This document shows, in pieces, positions 24,317 through 33,436 of a stretch of 34,521 bases of DNA. Source of the stretch: Deltaproteobacteria bacterium (lineage in GTDB: Bacteria; Desulfobacterota; Binatia; UBA12015); contig JAJCZO010000338.1 of the NCBI GenBank assembly GCA_029262355.1, positions 1 to 34,521 of the forward strand. The letters run 5' to 3'. Position 1 is the stretch's first letter, and the number at the start of each line of letters is the position of its first letter. The notes beneath the pieces are model-generated. The model was not told the DNA's origin. It saw only the letters and a list, made by a program, of their open reading frames with translations, and searched no databases. The translations under genes were made by a program, and so were the position numbers.

Positions 24317-27277
24317 GTGAGCATCAGCAATGACGACTCGGGCACCCCGGACGACGAACCGGCTGGGCGCCCGAAGCGACGACGGGGGCGCGCCGTACGT
24401 TGGATCCTCTTCGCCCTCGTGTTGACGGCGGGCTACTGGGTCACGTCGTACGCCGCGCGGCCGACGGCCGAGTCTTGGCTGTCTCGAACTCTCGGCGTCC
24501 CGGTCCGAGTGAGCCGCGTGGGCTTCGATCCGATCGACGCGGTCATCACCCTGGAGGACGTGACCACGCGGCTTGCGACCGACGGCCAGAGCATCGGGCA
24601 ACCGATCTTCGCCGATCAGGCACGGATCGACATCCAGTGGTTTCCACTGATCCACAAGCGTCTGCAGATTCGCGAGTTCGCTCTGGAAGGCGCGGTGATC
24701 GAGCTCGACCGAGCACCGAACCTCGCACCGAGCCTCGAAGCACTCTGGTCGCCAACCCACCCTGCGACCCTTCCCGTGGACTGGTCGCTGCAGATCGACC
24801 GCATCGTACTACGAGACAGCATCGTGCGTCTCGGCGGCCTCGGTTCGGCAACCAACCCGCTCGAGGTCGACCTGCACGAGGCCGAGGTCACCGCGACTCG
24901 GCGACGCACGAGTGTACTCGGAGCCGCAACGAACCTACGCCTCCACGCGACCGTCGAGAGCGGGACCGTGCGGGCGGAAGGCCACTACTCCTTGCACGAC
25001 GAAGGTCTGGCAATCATGGCCGATGTCGAAGCCTCCGACCTTCCGGCATCGCGCGTTTTGGAGCACCTGCCGGAGCTCGAGGCCAACGCGCTCTCCGGCC
25101 GGCTCGAAGCAAAGATGCGTTACGTGCTCGAGCCTGGGCGACGTAGCATGCTGTCCGGGTGGGCGCGGCTGCGTGAAGCCAAGATCCAGCTCCCCGGCGA
25201 AGACGAGCCCATCATGGAGGTGCGCAATGCGATCGCCGACGTCGCTGCTCTCGACCTTCGACGTCGCATCGTCCGGGTGCGCTCACTGGTTCTGCGGGGG
25301 GCGCGCTTCCGAGCGGAAGCAGGGATCGCATCGACCCTCCTGTCTTCCCTACGACGCGAGACGGACGCCGCCGCCCGAAAGACGCGCACGGGAGGCACAC
25401 GGCCGTGGCGGTGGGCCGTCGACCGCTTCGACGCGTCGGACGCGCGACTGCGAGTGCCCGGCCCCACCGAGCCGATCGAGGTGGCGGTCACCATTCGCGG
25501 GGAGAATCTAGGCCCCCGCTCCCACTGGTCTCCCGTCCACGCGCACTTCGGACACGATGTCGCGAGCGCAGAGTTCGAAGGCTCCGTGCGAACATCGTAC
25601 GACGAACCGCGCCTCGAAGGCCGGCTGTCCGCCGGTGGGATCGACCTGCCCACGCTGGTTCGAGAGATCGGTCTGCCCGGCGCCCACCTGGTGAAGAGTG
25701 GGAACCTCACAGCCGACATCGACGTTCTGCTCGAGCCCAGCGCGTCGAGCTTTGGAATGACCGGCCTCGTATCGATCGCAGGGGCGACGCTCTCGGGTCG
25801 ACCGGACCAGCCGACCGAAAGCGACGTCGTCGTGACGACCAGCCAGCCGGAACCGATCGAGCCCGCTCTCCGCCCCATTTCGAGAGCCGATCTCCACGAA
25901 CCGTTTGCAGCGGGGGCGGACCGCATCGACCTGGTCGTGAGCGCTCCAGCAGTCACGAAGCGCAAGCGCGGCCCAGAGCCCGAGCATCGTTGGTACGTCG
26001 ATGCGACGTTGACCGGACCGTACCTCCAAGTGACCCGCGATCACGCGGGTTGGCGCCTCCCGGACATGACCCCCGAATCGGCGGCGGAAAAGTCTCCGCT
26101 CGAGCCCCCAACCCCATCACCCAAACCCTACGCGGCCGTCGCACCACCGATCACGATCCAGCAGCTCACGGTGGTGGGAGGGAACCTGCACGTAACCGAC
26201 GGAGCGAGTGCACTCGCGTTCGACGTCGGCGAGATCGGCGGCAGCGTGTACAACATGACGCTGGCTCCGTTCGAAATCGGGGAGATGAGCCTGCAGGGCT
26301 ACGGGGCCGATCTGGGACTGTTGGCAATCCGTGGCCACGAGACCTCCGGGCTCGGCGGATTCGACGTCCTCGGGGAAGACATTCCTCTCTATCTGGCCGG
26401 ACCCTACCTGGAGCACCTCGGAGTTCCGTACCGATTCTCTGGTGGCACCGGCTCCTTCATCGCCGAACTACAGCACGATACCGACGGCTGGGCCGCGGAT
26501 ACGCTCATGGTGCTGAATCGGCCGCTCGTCGACGACTGGACCGACGGCGAGGGCGCCCGCGAGCGCCTCGGGATGTCCCTCTCCTCAGCGTTCCGGCTGT
26601 TGCGCGATCAAAATGGAGACGTCCGGGTACGACTGCCCCGACTCACGGATCTCGAGCACGAATTCGATCTCGCAGTCTATGACGCCATTCAGCACGCCCA
26701 CGAAGCGCCCGCATCCGGCGGCGCACTGACGCCAACCAGCGTGGGGTTCGAGCCAGGCAAAGCCGAAATCGGCCCCACGACGGCATCACGCCTTCGATCG
26801 ATCGCGCGACTCATCGAAGCGTATCCGTTGCTGCGGATTGAACTCGCCGCGCCGGCGTCACTTCAGGATCGGCGCTGGTTCGCCGAACGGGCCTTGCTCG
26901 AGCGTCTCGACGACCGTGGGGGCCTCATGCGCGCGCTCCGGCTACTCGGTGCATCCGACGAACAAGAGCGGATCCGCGAAGCCCTCCGCGCTCGAATCAA
27001 CGGTGAGGCGTGGTACCTCGACGCGTACGAAGAGGAGGTGCTCGACGATCTCCTCGCCAAGCAGCCCCCCGCGAGCACCACGCAGCTGCGGGAGCTGGGG
27101 CGCCAGCGGATGTTCGCGGTCGAGCGCCTTCTCGTGCAGGAGGGCATCCCCGCGGGCCGCCTCGCGCGCCGCGAAATCTCCGGCCAGGATCGAACGACCC
27201 TCTCCGCCGTGCTCGTCACGGTGCGCGCCCAGCCCCGCCCGGTATCGGTCCAACCACCGGAAGGGGACGGAGTATGA
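24317..27277 (+). CDS. DUF748 / AsmA-like envelope protein
   Basis: The GTG at 24317 is supported by AGGAG eight bases upstream. The 986-residue protein has one N-terminal membrane anchor (about 30-48, WILFALVLTAGYWVTS) and a very long beta-rich periplasmic part with the DUF748 pattern (AARPTAESWLSRTLGVPVRVSRVGFDP, then ADQARIDIQWFPLIHKRLQIREFALEGAVIEL). The C-terminal third ends in an OmpA-like segment (VGFEPGKAEIGPTTASRLRSIARLIEAYP). AsmA/DUF748 relatives are thought to form bridge-like periplasmic conduits for lipids toward the outer membrane; a role here in envelope lipid traffic is inference. Its TGA overlaps the start of a 12-codon mini-ORF that leads into the PBP1A gene. Confidence 0.9.
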   Translation: MSISNDDSGTPDDEPAGRPKRRRGRAVRWILFALVLTAGYWVTSYAARPTAESWLSRTLGVPVRVSRVGFDPIDAVITLEDVTTRLATDGQSIGQPIFADQARIDIQWFPLIHKRLQIREFALEGAVIELDRAPNLAPSLEALWSPTHPATLPVDWSLQIDRIVLRDSIVRLGGLGSATNPLEVDLHEAEVTATRRRTSVLGAATNLRLHATVESGTVRAEGHYSLHDEGLAIMADVEASDLPASRVLEHLPELEANALSGRLEAKMRYVLEPGRRSMLSGWARLREAKIQLPGEDEPIMEVRNAIADVAALDLRRRIVRVRSLVLRGARFRAEAGIASTLLSSLRRETDAAARKTRTGGTRPWRWAVDRFDASDARLRVPGPTEPIEVAVTIRGENLGPRSHWSPVHAHFGHDVASAEFEGSVRTSYDEPRLEGRLSAGGIDLPTLVREIGLPGAHLVKSGNLTADIDVLLEPSASSFGMTGLVSIAGATLSGRPDQPTESDVVVTTSQPEPIEPALRPISRADLHEPFAAGADRIDLVVSAPAVTKRKRGPEPEHRWYVDATLTGPYLQVTRDHAGWRLPDMTPESAAEKSPLEPPTPSPKPYAAVAPPITIQQLTVVGGNLHVTDGASALAFDVGEIGGSVYNMTLAPFEIGEMSLQGYGADLGLLAIRGHETSGLGGFDVLGEDIPLYLAGPYLEHLGVPYRFSGGTGSFIAELQHDTDGWAADTLMVLNRPLVDDWTDGEGARERLGMSLSSAFRLLRDQNGDVRVRLPRLTDLEHEFDLAVYDAIQHAHEAPASGGALTPTSVGFEPGKAEIGPTTASRLRSIARLIEAYPLLRIELAAPASLQDRRWFAERALLERLDDRGGLMRALRLLGASDEQERIREALRARINGEAWYLDAYEEEVLDDLLAKQPPASTTQLRELGRQRMFAVERLLVQEGIPAGRLARREISGQDRTTLSAVLVTVRAQPRPVSVQPPEGDGV

Positions 27278-27312
27278 GCGCGCACGCAACGACCGAGGCG
27301 GACCGATGCTGA
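27274..27312 (+). CDS. Mini-ORF linking DUF748 and PBP1A genes (possible coupling peptide)
   Basis: An ATGA overlaps the DUF748 stop and opens a 12-codon frame, MSAHATTEADRC, whose TGA at 27310-27312 lies within the first codons of the PBP1A gene (ATG at 27306). GGGGACGGAG lies just upstream. The peptide may only serve to carry ribosomes from one gene to the next. No family is recognisable, and it may be coincidental. Confidence 0.3.
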   Translation: MSAHATTEADRC

Positions 27313-29531
27313 GACGCCTCGTGCGCTTCATCTTCTGGACGACGACGCTCGCGCTACTCGCGTCGGGAGCCGTCGCCTTCGTGCTGTGGCGAGAGCTCGC
27401 TCAGGATCTTCCACCCGTAGAAGAGCTCCTGCGTTATCGACCACCCGCCGCCACGCTCGTGTACGCCGCCGACGGATCACTCATCGGCGAATTCTTCGAA
27501 GAACGACGTTACCCAGTCTCCATCTTCGACGTACCGAGGCACGTGAAGGATGCCTTCCTCGCCGCCGAGGATACCGAGTTCCATCACCATCAAGGTGTCG
27601 ACTTCGCGGCCATCGCACGCGCGTTTCTCGCGAACCTCCGAAAGGAGCACATCGTCCAAGGCGCGAGCACGATCACCCAGCAGGTCGTGAAGCAACTGCT
27701 TCTCTCTCCCGAGCGCAGTTACGAGCGCAAGCTGAAAGAGGTGATCCTCGCACAACAACTCGAGTCGAAGCTCCGCAAGGAGAAGATCCTCGAACTCTAC
27801 CTCAACGAAATCTACTTCGGTGCGGGCTCCTACGGAATCGTGGCGGCGGCCCAAACCTACTTCAGCGTTCCCGTAGAAGAGCTGTCGATCGCACAGGCCG
27901 CCGTGCTCGCCGGCCTTGCCAAGGCACCCAGTCGGTACAACCCCCAATCGCGGCCAGAAGCTGCGATCAACCGCCAGCGTTACGTGCTCCGTCGCATGCG
28001 GGAAGAAGACCTGATCTCCGACGACGAATACCAAGCCGCTCTCGCCGAGCCTCTGGATTTCGAAGGGAGCCGCATCGGCACCTACTCCGTGGCCCCTTGG
28101 TACGTCGAGCACGTACGACGACTGCTCGAAGAGCAGTTCGGAGAGGGCTTCACGAGCCGGGGCCTGCGCGTGCACACGGCGATGGATCCCCGGTGGCAGG
28201 ACGCCGCCGTGTCGTCGATCTCGAGCGGACTCGCCCATATCGAGACGAAGTGGCGGCTGCGCGTGAGCGTCGACCGTCTCAAGAAGGGCGAGTTCGAGTC
28301 GTATCTCGCGCGGCGGCGCGCAAGCGGGACACCGAACGGGCCGCAGAACGCGATCGTCACCGAAGTGGTGGCACACGGCGACGACCCGGGCGTACACGTT
28401 CAGACCCCGTGGACGACCGGCTTCATTCCGGAGGCCGAGTTGATCGCAGCGCGCGGGAGCGTACGCCCGACGTTCTTTGCGGTCGGCGACGTCATCGTCG
28501 TAGACCCAATCGAGCCACGAGAGGACGGCTCGAGCCGATTCGCCCTCGATCGCGATCCGCAGGTCGAAGGTGCGCTGGTCGCCATCGAGCCCGACACGGG
28601 ACTCGTCAAGGCGATGGTAGGGGGTGCCGACTATCCTCGTAGCCAGTTCAACCGCGCGGTCCTCGCCAAGCGCCAACCGGGGTCCGCCTTCAAGCCCTTC
28701 GTCTTCGCGGCGGCCGTCGATCGGGGATTCCGCCCGGATTTCATCGTGGACGACTCACCGATTTCACTGCCCAACGGCGCGCGCGGACTGTGGAGCCCTC
28801 GCAACTTCGGAGACAAGTACATGGGCCCCGTACCTCTGCGGACGGCGCTCGCGAAGTCACTCAACTCGGTCACGGTTCGTCTCGTCGGGCTGGTCGGCTT
28901 GGATCCGCTACGCGACTATCTCGATATTTTCGGCTTCTCGGCACGGTTCTCCCGCCACATCTCGCTCGTCCTCGGCACGGCCGAGGTCACGCCTCTCGAA
29001 CTCGCGCGCGCCTACGGAATCTTTGCCACTGAGGGCCGTCGCTTCGAACCGGTCTTCATCACATCCGTAACGGATGCCGACGGAAGCCCGATCGAGTTCC
29101 CCGGCGCGCACGCACGGTTCTTGCCCGTGATGCGGCCCGAGACCGCACGCACCCTCACGGACATGCTGACGACGGTCGTCGAGTCGGGCACGGGACGAAA
29201 CGCCCAGAAGCTCGGCCGCCCCGCGGCCGGCAAGACCGGGACCACCAACGACTCCAAGGACGTCTGGTTCGCCGGCTTCACGCCGGACGCCGTGGCCGTC
29301 GTCTGGGTCGGTTACGACGGCAGTCGCCCGCTCGGGCGGCGCGTCACGGGTGGAGCGGCGGCGGCGCCGATCTGGACGACCTTCATGATCGAAGTGCTCG
29401 ACGGCCAGCCGGTGCGCGAGTTCACGAAGCCAATGCTCCCTGCTCCCCAGAGCGTGGAGGTGGCTCCCGACGCCCTCGCCGGCCCGCCGGCCTCCACCTC
29501 ACCGGACGAGTCTCGCGTTCCGCCCGGATGA
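27306..29531 (+). CDS. mrcA: Class A penicillin-binding protein 1A (glycosyltransferase/transpeptidase)
   Basis: The 741-residue protein polymerises and cross-links peptidoglycan in the periplasm. An N-terminal anchor (residues 7-27) is followed by the GT51 domain with AAEDTEFHHHQGVD (catalytic E88), GASTITQQVVKQLLL and KEKILELYLNEIYFG. An OB-like insert (~300-420) precedes the transpeptidase, whose three motifs are present: SAFK (S460, K463), SLN (518-520) and KTG (643-645). Order and length match PBP1A. The ATG at 27306 is used; the longer frame upstream is a shadow of the DUF748 gene. Close linkage to the DUF748 gene suggests coordinated envelope assembly. Confidence 0.95.
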   Translation: MLRRLVRFIFWTTTLALLASGAVAFVLWRELAQDLPPVEELLRYRPPAATLVYAADGSLIGEFFEERRYPVSIFDVPRHVKDAFLAAEDTEFHHHQGVDFAAIARAFLANLRKEHIVQGASTITQQVVKQLLLSPERSYERKLKEVILAQQLESKLRKEKILELYLNEIYFGAGSYGIVAAAQTYFSVPVEELSIAQAAVLAGLAKAPSRYNPQSRPEAAINRQRYVLRRMREEDLISDDEYQAALAEPLDFEGSRIGTYSVAPWYVEHVRRLLEEQFGEGFTSRGLRVHTAMDPRWQDAAVSSISSGLAHIETKWRLRVSVDRLKKGEFESYLARRRASGTPNGPQNAIVTEVVAHGDDPGVHVQTPWTTGFIPEAELIAARGSVRPTFFAVGDVIVVDPIEPREDGSSRFALDRDPQVEGALVAIEPDTGLVKAMVGGADYPRSQFNRAVLAKRQPGSAFKPFVFAAAVDRGFRPDFIVDDSPISLPNGARGLWSPRNFGDKYMGPVPLRTALAKSLNSVTVRLVGLVGLDPLRDYLDIFGFSARFSRHISLVLGTAEVTPLELARAYGIFATEGRRFEPVFITSVTDADGSPIEFPGAHARFLPVMRPETARTLTDMLTTVVESGTGRNAQKLGRPAAGKTGTTNDSKDVWFAGFTPDAVAVVWVGYDGSRPLGRRVTGGAAAAPIWTTFMIEVLDGQPVREFTKPMLPAPQSVEVAPDALAGPPASTSPDESRVPPG

Positions 29532-29603
29532 GGCTCGTGCAGCTCACCGGCCGGCCGCTGCCCCGGAGGACCGCAGAGCGAGGCCGAACACCCGGGTCGA
29601 CGT

Positions 29604-29626
29604 CCACCCCTCGGATCGAGGGGTGG
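29604..29626 (+). terminator. Perfect hairpin after PBP1A gene
   Basis: CCACCCCTCG and CGAGGGGTGG form a 10-base-pair perfect stem with loop GAT. It lies 73 bases past the PBP1A stop. No T-run follows. Two further small hairpins (29653-29665 and 29677-29695) lie between it and the GH18 gene and may be part of that gene's leader. Confidence 0.55.
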
Positions 29627-29718
29627 GTGTACTGCGAGGCTCAACACAAGTATCTCGGTACGAGAGCACCCAGAGACTGCCCGACATCCGGGCAGGTCCA
29701 TCATCGAGGAATCCCGAG

Positions 29719-31518
29719 TTGAGGTTGACACCGCACACCCTGAAACGAGGGACGGCAACGATCGCTCTCCTCGTCGCACTCCTCGGGCAGCTACGGGTCA
29801 GCTCGGCGGCCTGCCCCCCAGCCCCAAGCGAGTCGTGTCGACATGCGCTGTCGACCCGGCTGACTTTGGTGAGCAAGGGAGATCACACCCACGACAAGCT
29901 CTCGATCCGGTTCAATCGCGGACAATCGGCGACGTTCGCCGAACTCGCCAATCCAACTGCTACGGCCGAGTACCGCCTATGCCTCTACGCCGGTGGCAGT
30001 CTCGCGCTCGGCGCCGACGTGCCCGCCGGGGGGACGTGCAGCGGCAAGCCGTGCTGGGCGGTGCAGCCGACCAAGGGATTCAAGTTCAAGGACAAGACCG
30101 CCGAGAACGACGGGATTCTCACGATCCGGGCGAAGGCGAGCCTGAAGGACAGAACCTCGATTCAAGCAAAGGGCCGCGGCGCGGCGCTGACCGACCTCTC
30201 ACTGCCGCTCGCTGAGCCGGTCGTCGCGGAGATGCACAACGTCGAGTCGGGTCTGTGCTTCACCACGAGCTACTCCGGCGCGGAGATCCGTGAGAACGAT
30301 TCGTCCTCGGGCAAGCTCAAGGCCAAGAAACGGAGTCTCTCCTACCCCACAACGCCGCCCCCACCGCCGGGCTCCGTCGTGGGCGAGGTCGTCGGATACT
30401 TCGAGGAGTGGGGCGTCTACGCGGCGAACTACCACGTGAAGAACATCGTGACGTCTGGCTCGGCCGCGCGACTCACGCGGATCAACTACGCGTTCGGGAA
30501 CGTCGTGAGCAACCTCTGTCAGCTGGGCGATCCGTACGCCGACTACGACAAGTTCTACAACGCGGGCGCCAGCGTGGACGCCACGAGCGATAGCTGGGCC
30601 CCCGGCGCACTGCGCGGCAGCTTCAACCAACTCCGAAAGCTCAAGATCCTGTTCCCCCACCTGAAAGTGCTCATCTCGCTGGGCGGGTGGACGTGGTCGA
30701 GCGGCTTCTCTGACGCAGCCCTTCCCGAGAATCGGGCCGCGTTCGTCCAGTCCTGCATCGATCTGTTCATCAACGACCCACGCTGGGTCGGAGTGTTCGA
30801 CGGGATCGACATCGACTGGGAGTACCCGGGCACATGCGGCAACACATGCAGCTTCCGGCCCGAGGACACCCAGAATTTTACAGCTCTCTTGGGGGAGTTC
30901 CGCAGTCAGCTCGACGCCGTGAACCCCAGCCTTCTCCTCACGATCGCGGCGCCCGCCGCAGTGGACAAGGTCGACCAGATCGAGGTAGCCGCCGTCTCGT
31001 CGATCGTAGACTCGATCAACCTCCTGACCTATGATTTCCACGGCGCGTGGGACCCGGTGACGGGCCTGCAGTCCGCCCTCTACTCCTCCCCGCTCGACCC
31101 GTCCGTGGCACTGAACCTGACCGTCGACGACACCGTGCACCTCTGGCTCACGCGCGGCGCGACGGCAGGCAAGCTGATCGTGGGCGTGCCGTTCTACGGC
31201 CACGGTTGGGAAGGCGTGTCGCCCACGAACAACGGGCTGTGGCAGCCCAGCACGGGTGCGGCTCCCGGCACGTGGGCGGCCGGCGTGGAGGACTACAAGA
31301 CTCTGCGAGGCCTCGGCCATCTGCGCTACTTCGATCCGGCGGCACAGGCAGCGTGGCTATTTGACAACGGCGTGTTCTGGACCTTCGACGATGCGCCCGT
31401 GATGTCGGCAAAACGAGACTACATTCGCACGAACGGGCTGGGCGGCGTGATGTTCTGGGAACTCAGCGGGGACACGACGGACGGCGAACTCATTCGAACA
31501 CTCACCACCGAACCATAG
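29719..31518 (+). CDS. Secreted GH18 chitinase-like glycosidase with N-terminal domain
   Basis: The start is a TTG at 29719, chosen because GAGGA lies eight bases upstream and a signal peptide follows (MRLTPHTLKRGTATIALLVA..., ending SSA); the frame's earlier start lacks coding character. The 599-residue protein has an N-terminal domain (~47-204) with C-x19-C-x4-C (LCLYAGG...GGTCSGKPCW), KGFKFKDKTAENDGI and a Lys-rich end (GKLKAKKR), a Pro linker, then GH18 (~222-595). The GH18 signature DGIDIDWE has D361, D364, D366 and catalytic E368. SLGGWTWS, LLTYDFHGAWD and a C-terminal GGVMFWELSGD are typical of chitinases. It likely degrades chitin or related GlcNAc polymers outside the cell. The N-terminal domain is not a family I can name. 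Confidence 0.88.
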   Translation: MRLTPHTLKRGTATIALLVALLGQLRVSSAACPPAPSESCRHALSTRLTLVSKGDHTHDKLSIRFNRGQSATFAELANPTATAEYRLCLYAGGSLALGADVPAGGTCSGKPCWAVQPTKGFKFKDKTAENDGILTIRAKASLKDRTSIQAKGRGAALTDLSLPLAEPVVAEMHNVESGLCFTTSYSGAEIRENDSSSGKLKAKKRSLSYPTTPPPPPGSVVGEVVGYFEEWGVYAANYHVKNIVTSGSAARLTRINYAFGNVVSNLCQLGDPYADYDKFYNAGASVDATSDSWAPGALRGSFNQLRKLKILFPHLKVLISLGGWTWSSGFSDAALPENRAAFVQSCIDLFINDPRWVGVFDGIDIDWEYPGTCGNTCSFRPEDTQNFTALLGEFRSQLDAVNPSLLLTIAAPAAVDKVDQIEVAAVSSIVDSINLLTYDFHGAWDPVTGLQSALYSSPLDPSVALNLTVDDTVHLWLTRGATAGKLIVGVPFYGHGWEGVSPTNNGLWQPSTGAAPGTWAAGVEDYKTLRGLGHLRYFDPAAQAAWLFDNGVFWTFDDAPVMSAKRDYIRTNGLGGVMFWELSGDTTDGELIRTLTTEP

Positions 31519-31609
31519 GCCCGGAGGAGAACTCCACCAGACGAAAGATCTCTAACTCGCGACCGACCAACGACGCTTCGCCGTGCTCGGGTGCGACGGC
31601 GGCCGGCGC

Positions 31610-33436
31610 CTACTTCAGCTCGAGTCCCTCGAGCCCGCCTTCTTCGCGCCAACCGTCCAGGATGCGGAAGAACTCGACCGAGCCCCCGCCATAGAAGCCA
31701 TCCTGCCCGCTTCGCTCGGTCGGCTTGCCCTCATTGTTGTAATAGCCGGGCGTGCAGTTTTCGAAAAAATCACCAACGTCGCGCGCCTTGCGAAGACACT
31801 GCGCGACCCACGCCGCCTCTCCTTCTTCCGACGCCTCGATCGACCGCACGTTCCGCTCCATGCCGACGCCGATGATGTACGCGAGATGCTTCGCCTGCTC
31901 GTTGGACAGGTGCGGGTAGCTCGCGGTGAAACCCGCCTGCGGATTGCTCATGATGAAGCAGTTCGGAAAGTCTCGTACGTGCATTCCGTGCATCGTCCGA
32001 ATGCCACCCGACCACGCCTCGGTCAGACTCAAGCCGCCGCGTCCGTAGAGCTGCATGCCGGCTCGCCGCGAGTAGTCCGTCCCAACCTCGAAGCCGCTCG
32101 CGTAGATCAAGCAGTCGACCGCGTACTCCTTGCCGTCGACCATGACACCGTTCTCGGTGATGCGCTCGACACCTCGACCGTGCGTATCGACCAACGTGAC
32201 GTTGGGTCGGTTGAACGCATCCAGGTACTCGTTGTGAAAACACGGACGCTTGCAAAACTGACGGTAGTAGGGCTTTAGCGCCTCGGCCGTCTTGGAGTCT
32301 CCTACGACCGCCTCGACCCGCGCGCGGATCTCTTCCATCTTCTGGAAGTCGGCAACCTCGGCCGCCTCCGCCAATCCCTTCGACGTGAAGTCCGTGCTCA
32401 CGCCCTTCCGGATGTTCACGAGGAGGTTGCCGATGAGCGCGGTCCAGCCGTCGTTCACCAAGTCCTCGTCCTGAGGAACGCCCGAGACCAGGGAGTTGAA
32501 GTTGTCCATCCGGTGCTGGTGCCAACCCGGCTTCAGTGACTTCTCCCACTCTGGATCGGTCGGAGGGTTGTCCTTCACGTCGATGGACGAGGGAGTACGC
32601 TGGAAGACGTACAACTGGTCCGCCCACTCGCCGAGGTGGGGAACGACCTGCACCGAAGTCGCGCCGGTGCCGATGATGCCGACACGCTTGCCACGAAGTC
32701 CGCTCAGGCCTCCTTCCGACGTGCCACCGGTATAGTCGTAGTCCCAGCGACTGGCATGAAAGGAGTGGCCGGCGAAGGCTTCGATCCCGGCGATGCCCGG
32801 CAGCTTCGGGCGGTTGAGAGGCCCGGTCGCGAGACACACGTACTGCGCCTTCATGCGATCACCGCGATTCGTAGAGATCACCCACCGCGCCTCGTCGTCG
32901 TCCCAGCGAATCTCTTCGACGCGGGTCTGGAAGCAGGCGTCGCGATACAGATCGAACTTCCGCGCGATGGCCTGGCTGTGCTCCAGGATCTCCTTGCCAA
33001 AGGAGTACTTCTCTTTCGGCACGTATCCGACCTCTTCGAGAAGAGGCAAGTAGGTGTACGACTCGATGTCGCAGGCAATGCCCGGATAGCGATTCCAGTA
33101 CCAGGTGCCGCCGAAATCGCTGGCCGGGTCGATGATGCGCAGACTCTCGACACCGGCTTGGCGCAGACGGGTACCCGCAAGAAGGCCCCCGAAACCGCCG
33201 CCGATGATGGCAACCCCGACCTCGTCCGAGAGCGGCGCCCGTGTAAAGTCCGCTTCCGCGTACGGGTCATCGAGATAATGCGCGAACTTCCCCTCCACCT
33301 CGACATACTGCTCGTTGCCGTCGGCGCGAACGCGTCGATCGCGCTCCTCACGATATTTGTTGCGCAGCGCGTTTGCGTCGAACCCGAACTCTTGACCGGG
33401 GACCGTGGCCTGCGGGGCTTCCTCGTTCGTCGTCAT
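31610..33436 (-). CDS. Baeyer-Villiger monooxygenase, large type with N-terminal extension
   Basis: The ATG at 33434-33436 has GAGGAG just upstream, giving 608 residues; the upstream frame reads through the promoter. A 60-70-residue N-terminal extension (DANALRNKYREERDRRVR...) is followed by the FAD motif GGGFGG (79-84) and DPASDFGGTWYWNRYPGIACDIESYTYL. The Baeyer-Villiger signature is complete: F221, G223, H227, W231, D232 (FAGHSFHASRWD). GTGATSVQ begins the NADPH domain. The extension and length resemble cyclohexanone/phenylacetone-monooxygenase-like enzymes that oxidise ketones to esters or lactones using NADPH and O2. It differs clearly from the shorter enzyme at 8594. A perfect 21-base palindrome 40 bases upstream is a probable repressor site. 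Convergent with the chitinase gene. Confidence 0.94.
   Translation of the reverse strand: MTTNEEAPQATVPGQEFGFDANALRNKYREERDRRVRADGNEQYVEVEGKFAHYLDDPYAEADFTRAPLSDEVGVAIIGGGFGGLLAGTRLRQAGVESLRIIDPASDFGGTWYWNRYPGIACDIESYTYLPLLEEVGYVPKEKYSFGKEILEHSQAIARKFDLYRDACFQTRVEEIRWDDDEARWVISTNRGDRMKAQYVCLATGPLNRPKLPGIAGIEAFAGHSFHASRWDYDYTGGTSEGGLSGLRGKRVGIIGTGATSVQVVPHLGEWADQLYVFQRTPSSIDVKDNPPTDPEWEKSLKPGWHQHRMDNFNSLVSGVPQDEDLVNDGWTALIGNLLVNIRKGVSTDFTSKGLAEAAEVADFQKMEEIRARVEAVVGDSKTAEALKPYYRQFCKRPCFHNEYLDAFNRPNVTLVDTHGRGVERITENGVMVDGKEYAVDCLIYASGFEVGTDYSRRAGMQLYGRGGLSLTEAWSGGIRTMHGMHVRDFPNCFIMSNPQAGFTASYPHLSNEQAKHLAYIIGVGMERNVRSIEASEEGEAAWVAQCLRKARDVGDFFENCTPGYYNNEGKPTERSGQDGFYGGGSVEFFRILDGWREEGGLEGLELK

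Noticed and set aside
25405..26682. 425-codon forward frame inside the DUF748 gene
   Set aside because: Arg-rich shadow in another frame of a clear gene.
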